Notes: generated by a model from the letters alone, not told the origin. A DNA stretch of 64,000 bases from Delphinapterus leucas (GCF_002288925.2 NW_022098058.1:2766549-2830548); one strand, 5' to 3'; counted from the stretch's first letter, positions 31,720-42,479 are shown. Made by a program: numbers and translations.

Positions 31720-32080
31720 GAATGAAGTCCAGCCTCCCTAACATGCCGCAGCTGGCCCTGGCCTTGGGCCTCGCCCCCGCCCCCCCGCCAACCCTGGCCC
31801 CGTCCAGCCTCACAGCCCCACCTCCCCTCCGCTCTTGCGTTGAGTTCCTCACCCACGCTCCTTCACCTCTGATGCTTTGCTTTCCCTCCACCAGTCTCCT
31901 CCACACTTTCCCATCTCACTCCTGTCCACCCTGCCCTGCTCACGGAAGTCTTCCCTGCCCCCCAAGGCCATGGCAGATCCTGTCTCCAAGCTGCCCTCCC
32001 CTCCCCTTCCCTTCATGGAGCCTCTCACACCACAGGGGATTTGTGTCTCCCACACTGAACTGTAAGTACCCGGGGCACAT
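31720..32080 (+). repeat. L2 LINE, forward
   Basis: 'ctggccctggccttgggcct', 'gctcacggaagtcttccctg', 'gtgtctcccacactgaactg', 'taagtacccggggcac'. First arm of an inverted L2 cluster. 31425-31715 is unassigned. Confidence 0.7.
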
Positions 32081-32089
32081 GGTGCTTCC

Positions 32090-32460
32090 CCGGTCACTCA
32101 CTTAACAGATATTATTGATCTCCCCCTGCCCCAGGCCAGGGACTGTTCTAGAGGCCAGAGATACAAGAAAACAAGAAAGGAGAATGAGAGGGAGACCGAC
32201 TAGGCTCAGCCAGCAGCTTCAAGATAGGCGGCGAGGGAAGGCTTCTCAGAGGTGGTGACAAGTATGCTGAGGCCGGAATGATGAGAAGAAAGCAGCAACG
32301 TGAAGGTCTGAGAGTCAGCAACTCCTGGCTGAGGAAACAGCAAGTACAAAGGCCCTGAGGCAGAAGTGGGTTTGACATGTTTGGGTTATGCTCATGTGGC
32401 TGGAGTGTAGACAGCTGGGGGAGGGGAAGGGTTCAGAGAGGTAGCAAAGGGTTTCCTGAA
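32090..32460 (-). repeat. L2 LINE, reverse
   Basis: 'ccccaggccagggactgttc', 'tagaggccagagatacaaga', 'ggcttctcagaggtggtgac', 'ggaaacagcaagtacaaagg', 'ccctgaggcagaagtggg'. Confidence 0.85.
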
Positions 32461-32464
32461 CGTT

Positions 32465-32620
32465 TTTAATTTTGTCCTTCAATGCTCCAGACTGCCTACT
32501 CCAGAGATCCTTCTCTGACTGCACATTCCTCGTGCCTCTGAGCCCTCCCAGCCCTACCCCGTGTGACCCAAATCACCTCTCAGCCCCCTTATGATGGGTG
32601 AGTCTCAAACCCCTGCCCTG
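32465..32620 (+). repeat. L2 LINE fragment, forward
   Basis: 'gagatccttctctgactgca' and neighbouring C-rich sequence look like the forward L2 segment after 'gaggccttccctgacc'. Third element of the alternating cluster. Confidence 0.5.
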
Positions 32621-32624
32621 TCTT

Positions 32625-32970
32625 ATTTGGATGATGTACAAGCATTCTACAAGTGGACCTTCCTCTGGTCCTGGGTCCCATGGCCAGGAGAGCATCTGCG
32701 GGATTTGGATCGGGTCCCTATCAGGACAATTGTCCTCCATGTCTGCTCTAGCTCCCGTTAGCAGGTCGCTAGGAGAGGTGGGCTGGACTGGTTGGACTGT
32801 CAGGTTCGGTTATTTATGGAATTCAATTTCCCATGCTCCCTGCAACTCCCAGGAGCATCACAGGGAGGCTGCAGAGAAGGATTTTTGTCTGGGCCTATGA
32901 GGGGAATTCAACTGCCAAGTGAATCAAACACCCTCCAGAAGGACAGAGAACACTTTGGGGCAGTGTCTGG
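32625..32970. other. Unassigned unique sequence
   Basis: No recognisable feature. Confidence 0.3.
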
Positions 32971-32974
32971 GGAC

Positions 32975-33090
32975 AAGGACTCTGACCTGGGCATCAGAAA
33001 ACCTGGGTTCTAGGCCTGGCTCTGCCCCAGTGTTAGGCCAGCCCTTCTCTGGGCCCCAGTTTCCACCTTAATAGGAGGTGAGAGAGATTG
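32975..33090 (+). repeat. MIR SINE, cut by hAT insertion
   Basis: 'ggcatcagaaaacctgggtt', 'ctaggcctggctctgcccca', 'ctgggccccagtttccacct'. The element stops at the DNA transposon. Confidence 0.85.
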
Positions 33091-33325
33091 ATCTAGGTCA
33101 GGCATTGATGTATGTTTTTGTAAACAACCATATAAAAAACATATTAGGCTTTGTGGGCTGTAGAGTCTCTGTAACAACCACTCGACTTGCCTTGCAGTGC
33201 AAGAACAGCCATAGGCAATAAGCAAGTAAATGGGCATGGCTGTGTTCCCAAAAAACGATTTCACAAAACAGGTGGTAGGCGGATGTTGGCCCGCGGGCTA
33301 TAGATTGCTGACTCCTGATCTAGGT
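33091..33325 (+). mobile_element. Non-autonomous hAT DNA transposon with 8-bp TSD
   Basis: A 219-bp element at 33099-33317 starting 'caggcattg' and ending 'tgactcctg', flanked by an exact 8-base duplication atctaggt (33091-33098 and 33318-33325), the length expected for hAT elements. The interior ('gctttgtgggctgtagagtc', 'ggcatggctgtgttcccaaa', 'ggcccgcgggctatag') matches a common mammalian MER/Charlie-class MITE whose exact name I do not assign. No transposase. Confidence 0.88.
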
Positions 33326-33339
33326 TACTGGTGTGTTGG

Positions 33340-33715
33340 TCAGGACACTTTAGGTTGCAAGCAAAAGAATCCCAATGCATACTGGCTTACACTAAACGTT
33401 GTCTAGGGGAGGGGGCTTGTTGTGTCATATAAAAGAAAAAGTCCCAGCGGGGCTTCAGGCGTTGCTGGATCCAGGGGCTCAGATTATATCAATAGGGCTC
33501 ATTATGACTGAGTTCCACTCTCACTACCCCTTGACTACATTTGCCTCTATGTTGGCCTTGATTTTAGGCAAGCACTCGTCATCAACAGAGGTCTGGAATT
33601 CATTCTGATTGGGCCAGCTTGGTCATGTGCTCCTCCCTGAACCAATCACTCAAGTGGGAATGATGAATTTACCCTGATTGGCCAGGCCTGGGTCACGTGC
33701 CCATCTCTAGAGCCA
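33340..33715 (+). repeat. Ancient interspersed repeat, family uncertain (copy 1)
   Basis: 'cactttaggttgcaagcaaa', 'cttcaggcgttgctggatcc', 'tctatgttggccttgatttt', 'gattggccaggcctgggtca'. The same family recurs at 41925-42340 in the same orientation. Confidence 0.6.
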
Positions 33716-33869
33716 AAGGTGAGTCCAGCTCCACGATATGACATGCACCGTCGTATGTGGAGTGGCCTTGGGAGTGGACATCAGGAGACGTCCATGTGGC
33801 CCTCCCAGTGGACAGTTGGGGGTTCTTTGTGTAGGTATTGTCCTTAGGGTTTCTCCTCATGGTGTCATC

Positions 33870-34122
33870 ATTCCTCCCTGGATAACTGCAGCCACCTCCT
33901 AAATGCCTCTTGGTCCCCCTCACTCTCTGTCCATCCAACCCACACCACACACCATCACCAGATTAATCTTCCCAAGGCTTCCCAGTAAGTCTCCTGCTCA
34001 AGAACTTTCCTTGGGTCCCCAGTGCCATCAGGACAAGGTCCTCGTGCCTCAATCTGGTGCTCAAGGCCCCCTGTGATCTCACTTTAGTTGTTTTTCTCAG
34101 CCTTGTCTCTTCCACTCTTCTA
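33870..34122 (+). repeat. L2 LINE fragment, forward
   Basis: 'cattcctccctggataactg', 'cagattaatcttcccaaggc', 'ctcaaggccccctgtgatct', 'cagccttgtctcttccactc' follow the forward L2 order. Confidence 0.6.
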
Positions 34123-34124
34123 TG

Positions 34125-34192
34125 CTGGAATAAGAGTCCAAGACTTGAGTTGGCATCACTGTTCACTAGCTGTATGACCTTGAACACAATTC
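34125..34192 (+). repeat. MIR 5' fragment, cut by L1
   Basis: 'gagtccaagacttgagttgg', 'gttcactagctgtatgacct'; it stops where the L1 starts. Confidence 0.7.
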
Positions 34193-35790
34193 AATATTGA
34201 AGAAGAACAAAGCTGGGGGACAGACACTACTTGACTTCAAGACTTCCTATAAAGTTATAGTAATCAAGACAGTGTGCTATTGGTGAAAGAAGAGACAAAT
34301 AGGTCAATGGAACAGAATGAAGAGCCCAGAAATAGATCCTGATAAATAGAATCAACTGATCCTTGATAAAGGAGCAAAGGAAATGAAATGGAGCAATGAT
34401 AGTCTCTTCAACAAATGGTGCTGAAACAACTATACATCCACACGCAAAAAAATGAATCCAGACACAGACATTATACCCTTCACAAAAATTAACTCACAAT
34501 GGATCATAGATCCTACATACACCTAAATATAAAATGCAAAATGAGAAAACTCCTAGAAGATAACGTAGGAGAAAATCTATATAACTTTAGGTATGGTGAT
34601 GACTTGTTAAATAACACCAAAGGAACAATTCAAGAAAGAGATAATTGATAGACTGGACTTCATTAAAATTAAACACTCCTGCAGATGACGATGTCAAAAG
34701 AATGAGAAGGCAAGCCACAGACTGGGAGAAAATATTTGCAAAAGACGTATCCAAAAGACACAAAGAACTCTTAAAACTCAACAATAAGAAAACAAACAAC
34801 GCAATTTGAAACTCAAAAGATCTTAACACACACCGAAGAAGAAGAAGATATGCAGATCAAAACTAAGCATATGAAAAGATGTCCCACATCATATGTCATC
34901 AGGGAAATTCAAATTAAAACAACAATGTGATACCACTACACACCTATTAGAATGGCTAAAATCTGGAACACTGACAACATCAAATGCTGGTAAGGATTTA
35001 GAGCAATGGGAACTCTTGTTCATTGCTGGTGGGATTGCAAAATGGTGCAGCCACTTTGGAAGACGTTTTGTTGGTTTCTTACAAAACCATACTCTTATAA
35101 TGCTGTGCAGCAATACCACTCATTGTTATTTATCCAAAGAAGCTGAGAACTTACCTCCACAAAAAAACCAAACATAAATATTTACAGCAGCTTTATTCAT
35201 AACTGCCAAAACTTGGAAGCAACCAAGATGTCCATTCAGTAGGTGAATGGAAACATAAATTGTGGTACATCCAGACAATGGAACATTATTCAGCACTGAA
35301 AAGAAATAAGCTATCAAGCCATAAGAAGACATATTAAATGAGTATTACTAAGTGAAAGAAGACAATCTGAAAAGGCTACATATTGTATGATTCTGACTAT
35401 ATGACACTGTGGAAAAGGCAAAACTATGGAGACAATAAAAAATTACTGGTTGCCCAAGAGTGGGGCTAGGGGAGGGATGAGTGGGTGGATCACTGAGGAT
35501 TTTTAGGGCAGTGGGTGCCATAATAATGGAACACGTCATTATACATTTGTCCAAACCCATGGAACATATACAATAACACCAAGAGTGAACCCTAAGGTAA
35601 AATGTGGAGTTAGGGTGATAAGGTTGTGTCAACGTAAGTTCATCAGTCGTAAAAAATGTACCACGTTGCGGGGTGGTGTTGATCATGGGGGAAGCTGTGC
35701 ACATGCGGGGGCAGGAGGTATATGGGAAATGTCTGTCCTTTCCTCTTAATTTTGCATGAACTGAAAACTTGCTTAAAAAAAGGTTCTGTT
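34193..35790 (+). mobile_element. Old L1 (L1M type), forward, 3' part of ORF2 plus 3' UTR
   Basis: About 1.6 kb. The ORF2 C-terminal region is recognisable at DNA level: 'tatagtaatcaagacagtgt', 'ggtcaatggaacagaatgaa', 'caacaaatggtgctgaaaca', 'actcctagaagataacgtag', 'agcagctttattcataactg', 'ggtacatccagacaatggaa'. The 3' UTR follows ('ggttgcccaagagtggggct', 'catgaactgaaaacttgctt', A-rich end near 35780). All frames are broken. No target duplication found, consistent with age. 5'-truncated into a MIR. Confidence 0.93.
34893..35177 (+). pseudogene. L1 ORF2 remnant, frameshifted
   Basis: A 94-codon frame in the L1 body. It contains 'LLEWLKSGTLTTSNAGKDLE' read partly out of the ancestral frame. 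The DNA ('gtgataccactacacaccta', 'cattgctggtgggattgcaa') is ORF2 C-terminal but translation switches frame, so this is not a functional protein. Confidence 0.7.
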
Positions 35791-35829
35791 GTTGTTGTTT
35801 TAAAGCAAGTGACAGAATGACAACTAGAG

Positions 35830-36070
35830 TACAATGCTATTTTTATAATATAAACACACAAACAAACAAAAAGATGTTTACTAGGTATTTATAGATGTAC
35901 CCAAATGGGAAGAAAAAAATGTGCGGAAGGACATGCAGCAAACTATTCCTATTATATCTGCAAAGGGGAGGAGGAGTAAATGAGGATTAAATGGGAAGAT
36001 CAAAGGGAACTTTTGTCTTAAATATTGTGATCGTTTACAGGGTGTAAATACCAGAAGTACTCGGCTAATT
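35830..36070 (+). repeat. Old LINE-like 3' end (L1M/HAL1 type)
   Basis: 'gtatttatagatgtacccaa', 'aggacatgcagcaaactatt', 'gggaacttttgtcttaaata'. It resembles the copy at 3130-3350. It follows directly on the L1. Confidence 0.5.
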
Positions 36071-36084
36071 AATAATATTTTTTA

Positions 36085-36230
36085 AAGAGGAAAAATGAAG
36101 GAAAACAAAATAAGGAAAGAAAGAAGAGAGGGAGGGAGAGAAAAGGAAGGTAAAAAGAGAAGTAAGAGAGGGTCAGAGAGAAAGGGAGGGAGGGGGAGGG
36201 CAAGGGGGGAAGCAGAAGAGAAGAGAAACG
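36085..36230. repeat. Purine (GA/GGA) low-complexity tract
   Basis: Over 90% purine on the plus strand with gaaa, gagg and gggag units. The Lys/Arg/Glu frame (36095-36334) and its Phe/Leu/Ser complement are artefacts. Confidence 0.9.
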
Positions 36231-36234
36231 CCCT

Positions 36235-36690
36235 GTGGCCCCCTCTTTACCCACCTGCCAAGATGTCTCCGGCCCACCTCAGCCTGGGCAGGCAAGCTGC
36301 AATCCCAGGGCTCTGCCATATTCTCTCCCATTAAGATGTCAGCTCTCTCCTGGCTGCTGCCGGCCCCTAGCCCTGGCCTCCGGTGGAGTGCTTTATTCTC
36401 CTTATCAGTCAGTGAGAACCAGCAAGGACCACATCTCTGGACCCATGCCTGGGCCACAGATTGCAAATTGTTTCTGAAGGAGCACTTTGCAATGGGCTTT
36501 CCCTCTCCCGGGACTATTCTAGGAATGTCAATAGCTTCTGTTTGGAATAAAAATGCTGAATCCATTTCTCTCATAAATAACAATATTGTGATTAGCTGCC
36601 ATTTGGATGGCAAATAATGAAAGTGGAGCGGGCATTTGCTGCTTCTGGATTTCCTAAGATAGAGATAGAGGTATGGATGCCAAAGCCCTG
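36235..36690. other. Unassigned unique sequence, AT-motif-rich end
   Basis: 36530-36640 holds 'gcttctgtttggaataaaaa' and 'caatattgtgattagctgcc', enhancer-like in texture. Nothing definite. Confidence 0.3.
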
Positions 36691-36694
36691 ATGG

Positions 36695-36875
36695 GGCATC
36701 CACTCCATGCCAGGGTTTGAGTGCCATGAACTCCTTCTGCCTCTCAACAGCTGTCCTAGGTAATCACGGCTGTGCCTGTGTAACAGAGGAAGAAACTGTG
36801 GCCCAGGGATGTCACTCAGCTATGAGGTCCTAGAACAAGCCAGGAACTCCTGAGTCTAAGATCAGGATTCACACG
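36695..36875 (-). repeat. MIR SINE, reverse
   Basis: 'tgtaacagaggaagaaactg', 'tggcccagggatgtcactca', 'gctatgaggtcctagaa'. Confidence 0.85.
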
Positions 36876-36929
36876 TCTACCCCAGCTGCCCCTCACTCTT
36901 GGAAGGCGAAAATTCCAGAAAGTGAATAA

Positions 36930-37475
36930 GGTTGAGCAGACTCCGGATAATGCTCCGTGCCTCAGCCCCATCAGGCATCAGCTACCTTTGCAGTGTCCAC
37001 CCCTTTCCTACTGGAGGATACACAGTATGTCACCCATAACGCTGCACCTGACCTTTCCCAGGGGCTCTGGCCAACCTCCCACTCTCTTACCTGTAATGCT
37101 GTGCCTGGGGGCTTCCCCGCACCCCCAGAAGGCTGCTCGGCCAAGCGCCTCCTAGCGCAGAAGTGCCAGGAAATTAGCACCCTTGGAGCAGTCTTCAACC
37201 AAAGGCTGGCAAGGATTGGTATATCAATACCCCAGCTCCCTTTCCCCTCAGGTGGGGTAACTCTGAGATGCATGTGCTACCCTGTTTCCTAGAGTTTTGT
37301 CCCTGGAACTAAGTGCCGGCTGCCCACCTGGTAGCTGGCTGGATCAAACACCCCATGCCGGCTGCCTGCCCTTCTGACATCCCACTTCCCTACTGTGTTA
37401 GCTCTGCCTCCCAAGTAACCCACTTGCACTCAAGTCCTTGTCCTCAGCTTGGCCTATGGGGAACCCAGAAAAGAT
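36930..37475 (+). repeat. Old LTR-like block (ERVL type suspected)
   Basis: Ends with the characteristic 'cacttgcactcaagtccttg' then 'tcctcagcttggcctatggg' and 'gaacccag', as in several ancient mammalian ERVL-class LTR 3' ends. The left boundary is unclear. No viral coding region is present. Confidence 0.42.
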
Positions 37476-37484
37476 CCAGACACC

Positions 37485-37612
37485 CTCTGTGTCTTAGTTT
37501 AAGCTGTAAAATTGGTATAACACCTCCCATCCTGTGGGGTCACTGGGAGGGTGATTGCAATGATTCATGCGAAGGGCTTTGGCACTAAGTAGAAGCTCAA
37601 TAAATACTCACG
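37485..37612 (+). repeat. MIR 3' half
   Basis: 'gtgtcttagtttaagctgta', 'gtttgcaatg'-like decay, then 'gtagaagctcaataaatact'. Confidence 0.88.
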
Positions 37613-37614
37613 TA

Positions 37615-38070
37615 GTTACAGTACTTAGAATTTTAAAGGCATGAACTTGCCCGTGGTAATGCAGCTCCTGGGATGTGATTAGTCTCCCCACCCTGAGGCC
37701 CATGTTCTTTTCGCAGCACCAACTACCTCTTTGTGCCTTTCTTCCAGGCCTCTGGTTTCCCTCCAGCACAGTCACCACACTCCCCCCGTTCCTCCTGGGG
37801 GTCCTCAGTGCCCTACACATGGGAACCAGCCTGGGTTGGTTGTCAGATGCCCGCAGGGGAGAGTGACATTCAGATCCGTCCTGAGAGTGACTGTGATGCT
37901 TGCCAGCAGGCAGGGTTTTCACTTCCAGGAGCCTGGCAGTGCTCAGGGGAGAAAAAGTCAGAATTCTCAGAACTCCAAGCCCTTCTCATACCGTGTCTAT
38001 CCGAGGAGCCAACAGGTCCTCAAGAACCTGCCACATGAGTGAGACATGATCCCATGGTTTGCATGTGTGC
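37615..38070. other. Mostly unassigned; weak inverted MIR
   Basis: 37640-37700 ('gaacttgcccgtggtaatgc') may be an inverted MIR. The rest is unassigned. Confidence 0.35.
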
Positions 38071-38074
38071 ATTT

Positions 38075-38470
38075 CTCTCTTCAACAGATACTTAGTGAGC
38101 AGTTCCTGTGTGCCAAGCACTGGGCTGTACCCATTCCTGACCTCGCAGAGCTTAAGAGTCCAGAGAGAGAGAGGATGAAACCAGGAGTTAAACAACCCAG
38201 TGTGCGCATTGCTATGATGGGGAAACGTGCAGAGTGAATCCAACCAGGGAACGGGGCCGGGCCATGAGGGCAGGAGTCATCCCACTGGCACCCAAGTCAA
38301 AACCTGCAGAGTAAAGGTAAGTCCACTAGAGAAGAGGATAAGGGAACAGTGTTCCTGGCAGAGGGAACAGCATATGTAAAGGCCCAGAGGTTGGGACCCT
38401 TGAGGAGCACTGAAAGTAGTCTCATATATCTGGATGTTGGCAATGAGTGTGGAAGGAACCCAATAGCCCT
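38075..38470 (-). repeat. L2 LINE, reverse
   Basis: 'caacagatacttagtgagca', 'cctgtgtgccaagcactggg', 'gtgttcctggcagagggaac', 'agcatatgtaaaggcccaga'. Confidence 0.88.
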
Positions 38471-38504
38471 GGGCTCTCTGCCCTGGGAGCAGATACAAAG
38501 TGTC

Positions 38505-38710
38505 AATGAATATTGAGCCCCTATTGTGTGCAGGGCTCCAAGGAACAGCAGTCTGTGCCCCCATTGAAGGTAGAGTGGTGAGTACCTTTAAAGGGAAGCA
38601 GGAACGAGATCTGTGTAGGAATTGGAGGCATGAAGAAATCATATGCAGTTGGGCAAAAGCCAGACAAGCTTCTTGGAGGTGGTGGCATTTGAGATTGCCT
38701 TCAACTCTCA
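38505..38710 (-). repeat. L2 LINE, reverse (second copy)
   Basis: 'gagcccctattgtgtgcagg', 'acaagcttcttggaggtggt', 'ggcatttgagattgcc'. It restarts at the L2 3' end, so this is a separate insertion from the copy just before it. Confidence 0.75.
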
Positions 38711-38769
38711 GTTAGAATCTTATTGACTCGGGGGTAGAGCAGATTGCAAATGGCACCGGCATAATAAGA

Positions 38770-38945
38770 GTATTTGAGCATTTACCACGTTCCAGAACAT
38801 GAGCTGGCTTTCTCCCAGCAATGCTGTCAGGTAGAAGCTATAACTGTTATTATTATTCCCATCCTATAGATGAGGAAACTGAGGCCCAGGAAGGTGCGGT
38901 CACTTGGCTAAGGTCTGTCTAGCTCCAAAGCCTGCACATTACCCA
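38770..38945 (-). repeat. MIR SINE, reverse
   Basis: 'ttatccatcctata' region then 'gatgaggaaactgaggccca', 'ggtgcggtcacttggctaag'. Confidence 0.93.
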
Positions 38946-38949
38946 CAAA

Positions 38950-39585
38950 CTGTACGCTGTGGAGAAGAGTTTATCGGGCCATCTCCTTGGGACAGGCCCT
39001 GTCTGCACTGAGAACAGCCTGCTTCCCGTCTTGTGGGGGGTTGCCTCTTGGGAAGTGGCAGTCTGTCAGGGTGTTGCAGTATTGAGCCCAGCATGGTATG
39101 ATATGCACAAATATTTGAACATTCAGCAACAAGGCCGCTGCCAAGGCTCTGCCCCAGCGTGACTCATGGACAGGATAACAAAATGATATTATGTCCTATT
39201 ATCCCCCGCGAGGTTTATTGTGGTTTTTCAAGTGGTTACACACATTAATGTGGTGGCTCTTTTGCTAATGGGGGAATTTCTGGTATGGAGGGGGTGTGGT
39301 TAAGGTAATAGCATCCCTTCTGAAAACAAAACACGAAGCCCTGTTTCCCTACAGGGGATATTTTCTTAGGTCGAAGGGAGGCTTGTCAGTGTTACTAGAA
39401 TTTTGGACAAGCTGGATGATGGAATTGTGTTGTCTGTGGAAACAGAGTCTGCTACGAGCAGCTGAAGGGTTCAGGACAGGAGGCGTGGGCAAGGTGTGGG
39501 GAGCAGACTCAGGTATGGCCTTCCTCCTGAGCCCCTCACCCAGCAGCCTGAGGACTTGGGATGTCAGAAGGGAAGTGAAATCTCT
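38950..39585. other. Unique block, possibly regulatory
   Basis: No repeat family. 39095-39265 has ordered AT motifs and an AP-1-like tgactcat ('gcgtgactcatggacaggat'). Function is not shown. Confidence 0.3.
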
Positions 39586-39589
39586 TTAA

Positions 39590-39690
39590 TTTGAAAGTGA
39601 GGAAACTGGGCCTCAGAGAGGGAAAGGGACTTGCCCAAGGACACACAGAGGGCTGATGACAGATCTGGACATCCCGCCCCCGCCCCCCCA
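39590..39690 (-). repeat. MIR fragment, reverse
   Basis: 'gaaagtgaggaaactgggcc', 'ggacttgcccaaggacacac'. Confidence 0.9.
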
Positions 39691-39829
39691 AATCAGGTCT
39701 CTTACCACAGCATCACCTGTGGCCTGATGAGAGGTTGCCTGGGGGTGCAGGGGCGAGATTAATGAACTTAATGGCCCAGGGTGCCACCTGTGGAGATGGC
39801 CAGGCTTCATTTGGGATCCCAGCTCTGCT

Positions 39830-39910
39830 CCACTTCTACCGTGCGACTTTGGGCCAGTGACTCTGTGTTTCCCCATGGGTCAGTGACTAGCACACAGCAG
39901 TGCTCCAAAA
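39830..39910 (+). repeat. MIR fragment
   Basis: 'ctgctccacttctaccgtgc' and 'agcacacagcagtgctc', with the core largely deleted. Confidence 0.65.
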
Positions 39911-39939
39911 TACAGCTAGCGGTCATCACCTTCCTGGCT

Positions 39940-40085
39940 CTGCTACCAGGTAGCCAGGTGCTCGCAGGCAAGTCACTGTGTCTCTCCAGGCCTCAATTTA
40001 CCCATTTCTAAAATGAAGATATTCGACTAGGTAATATCTCAGGGCCATCTCCAGTCTGATGCCCTGTAAGTCTATGACTCATTGA
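39940..40085 (+). repeat. MIR SINE
   Basis: 'gcaagtcactgtgtctctcc', 'aggcctcaatttacccattt', 'ctaaaatgaagatattcgac'. Confidence 0.85.
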
Positions 40086-40204
40086 ACTACCCCAAGTCAA
40101 GGGAAGGGAGGGGACTACAACAATAATATTAACAATAATAGTTTCAACCATTTATTGAGTGCCCACGGTTAGGTGCCGGTCCCCCTCATGTCACGCCTAC
40201 AACA

Positions 40205-40510
40205 TTACAGCAGCCCCCTACTGGTCTCCTGGCTTCCAATCTTCTCCCCTTCAATCCACCTTGCATACCTGGCCAGTTTCAACAATCTTAAATCCTACCT
40301 TACTGTTTCTGCTCCAGCACATTCAATGGCTCCCCAGTGCCCCACAAGGTCAAATCCAGTTCTTCCATGTGGTGATTAAACCTTCCATGGTGAGGCCTTG
40401 CCCTCTTTAATGGAATCTCCTACCAGCTGTGTTGTCTCTTTGTCGAGTCCTCCCCCGTGTCTCGTCTCAGAGGTGCTCAATGAACATTTGTTGAGTGAAC
40501 GAACACATGG
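40205..40510 (+). repeat. L2 LINE, forward, to 3' end
   Basis: 'ctactggtctcctggcttcc', 'cttcaatccaccttgcatac', 'caatggctccccagtgcccc', 'gaggtgctcaatgaacattt', 'gttgagtgaacgaac'. A short inverted MIR end ('ccatttattgagtgcccacg') lies just before it at 40150-40185. Confidence 0.82.
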
Positions 40511-40514
40511 GTGA

Positions 40515-41215
40515 AATGTTTCTCTAAATTAGGCTACGCAAACTTTAGTCACTTGCAAACCAGCCGCAAGAGTTTTGCAAAAATCTGTGCATTGTGTCTA
40601 TTTTTATTTACTTAAGTATTTTCCTTTTTTAGATTAAATAAATGTATCTGAAAAGGAAACTGTACATCACACTGTAACTAGAAGATCAGTATCACTTGCC
40701 AGAAATAGGTCTCCACTAAAATAGATACAAGGACAGTTGAGCAATGTGTTCAATTCTAACTAGATATTGGTGTCTACCAGGGCTACAGTCCTAGGGCTTA
40801 TCTCTCTTAGTTAAAATGGGATGGCTCAGTACTGTCAGAGGTGTTAAAGACAAATTACCCTAACCTGAGACTTGCCCATGGACAGAAATCACACGGATGT
40901 TACAGGGAGATGAATATGGAAGAGCTTTTGTGCACCAAGTTATTCCACCTCACTGAAAATTATCCTAGCTACCACCAATGGTTGCCAGCCCACATTTTGA
41001 GAACTCTGCTAACAGAAACTATCCCTCTAGCCCACGAGGGATGCATGTAAGTTCTCTGGAAGACTTTAACCAGGCTTTTAGGAAGGACATGGAGACGGTG
41101 CATCAGACATCTCAACTTTATAGTATAGGATCCCTTATCTGAAGCTCCCCTCTGCACAGTAGACAGTCCTTGGAACACCAGTGAGATAAGAGTTTGTTGT
41201 TTGAAACTATCCACC
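40515..41215. other. Unassigned, AT-rich
   Basis: Probably holds decayed repeats (40520-40740 reads like an old element) but none can be named. No gene signature. Confidence 0.3.
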
Positions 41216-41219
41216 TGGT

Positions 41220-41350
41220 GGAATAATGAGTTTCCCGTCACTGGAGATGTGCAGACAGATGCTAGAGAGTCATGGGTGGGCAGGGAGGGAGGGGAGCGGG
41301 GAGCAGGGGATGTTATGGAGATAATTCAAGCATTAGATGGTCCAGGCTAT
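41220..41350 (+). repeat. Possible L3/CR1 3' region
   Basis: 'gtcactggagatgtgcagac', 'gatgttatggagataattca', 'agcattagatggtccaggct' resemble the L3/CR1 3' end; weak. Confidence 0.4.
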
Positions 41351-41389
41351 GAAACTGACCTGACAGCCAGACTTTGCTTTCATATGTAG

Positions 41390-41747
41390 GCAAAACACAT
41401 TTTTAAAAAAACTTATTTATTTAATTTATTTTTGAGTGCATTGGGTCTTCGTTGCTGCACGCGGGCTTTCTCTGGTTGCGGTGAGCGGGGTCTACTCTTT
41501 ATTGCGGTGCGCGGGCTTCCGATTGCAGTGGCCTCTCTTGTTGCAGAGCACGGGGTCTAGGCGCACGGGCTTCAGTACTTGTGGCTTGCGGGCTCTAGAG
41601 CGCAGGCTCAGTAGTTGCGGCGCATGGGCTTTGTTGCTCCGCAGCATGTGGGATCTTCCCAGACCAGGGCTTGAACCTGTGTCCCCTGCGTTGGCAGGTG
41701 GATTCTTAACCACTGCGCCACCAGGGAAGCCCCTGCAAAACACATTT
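41390..41747 (-). mobile_element. CHR-1-type SINE, reverse, long form, with TSD
   Basis: Exact 13-base duplication gcaaaacacattt at 41390-41402 and 41735-41747. A TTTA-rich 3' end (41413-41432) is followed by 'gagtgcattgggtcttcgtt' and a CpG-rich body of degenerate roughly 20-25-base units ('gttgc.g..gcgggctt'), and ends in the inverted head 'accactgcgccaccagggaa'. About 330 bases, the longest SINE here. Still CpG-rich and low divergence, so young. Confidence 0.95.
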
Positions 41748-41924
41748 AGAGCAATGAAAATAGAGGGGAATTAACTTCTGAATAGGAATACAGAAAAAAG
41801 AGAGATGATTGTGAGCTTATCGAGGAGACTTGAAGGAAGAAAGGGGAGTGGAAATGGTTACTATAATTCGTTTATCTCAGTAACGCTTCCTATTTCTCAA
41901 TCCAGAACTGGATTCATCAGGACT

Positions 41925-42340
41925 ATTTTGGTTTTAATCAACATAAAGTGAACTCAAACTTGCGTAAGTGACAAAAAAGGAACTTAATGTGATTTCAATA
42001 ATGAAACTGCCTTCAGGCATGGCTGAGTCCAGGGACTCAAACAATACTCATCAGGACTCTGTCCATTGTCCATCTCTCAGCTCTGCCTTCCTCTGTGTTG
42101 GCTTCATTTTCAGATATGATCTGTTCAAGGAGTGACAAAGCTGGCTGCCAGCAGTTGCAGGCTTAGGAACCGTGGTGGAGATCAAACTTGTGTTTGACAG
42201 TAGTTTTAGCAAAAGTCCCAGGAACAGTTCTCATCAACCCAGTATATGTCACACGTTCTTTCCATTGAGATCAGGGTGATGTGCTCTGGCTGTGCCTGGG
42301 TCACATGTCCACCCCTGAAAGGAGGGAACTCCACCCAACC
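41925..42340 (+). repeat. Ancient interspersed repeat, family uncertain (copy 2)
   Basis: 'aactcaaacttgcgtaagtg', 'cttcaggcatggctgagtcc', 'cctctgtgttggcttcattt', 'gcaaaagtcccaggaacagt', 'gcctgggtcacatgtccacc'. Same family as 33340-33715. Confidence 0.65.
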
Positions 42341-42479
42341 ATACGAATATGAGTGGAGAAGGGGAAGTTCCCCAAATCAAAATTGAGGTGCTGTCGCCTG
42401 AACAAGCTGAAATGAATGTCAGGCAAGAAAAAATAGCTTCCATATTTGCTACTCTCATACCCTTGCTCAAATCTGTGTC

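Noticed and set aside
36173..36727. 184-residue minus-strand frame
   Set aside because: It combines an inverted MIR, unique DNA and a purine tract; no domain.
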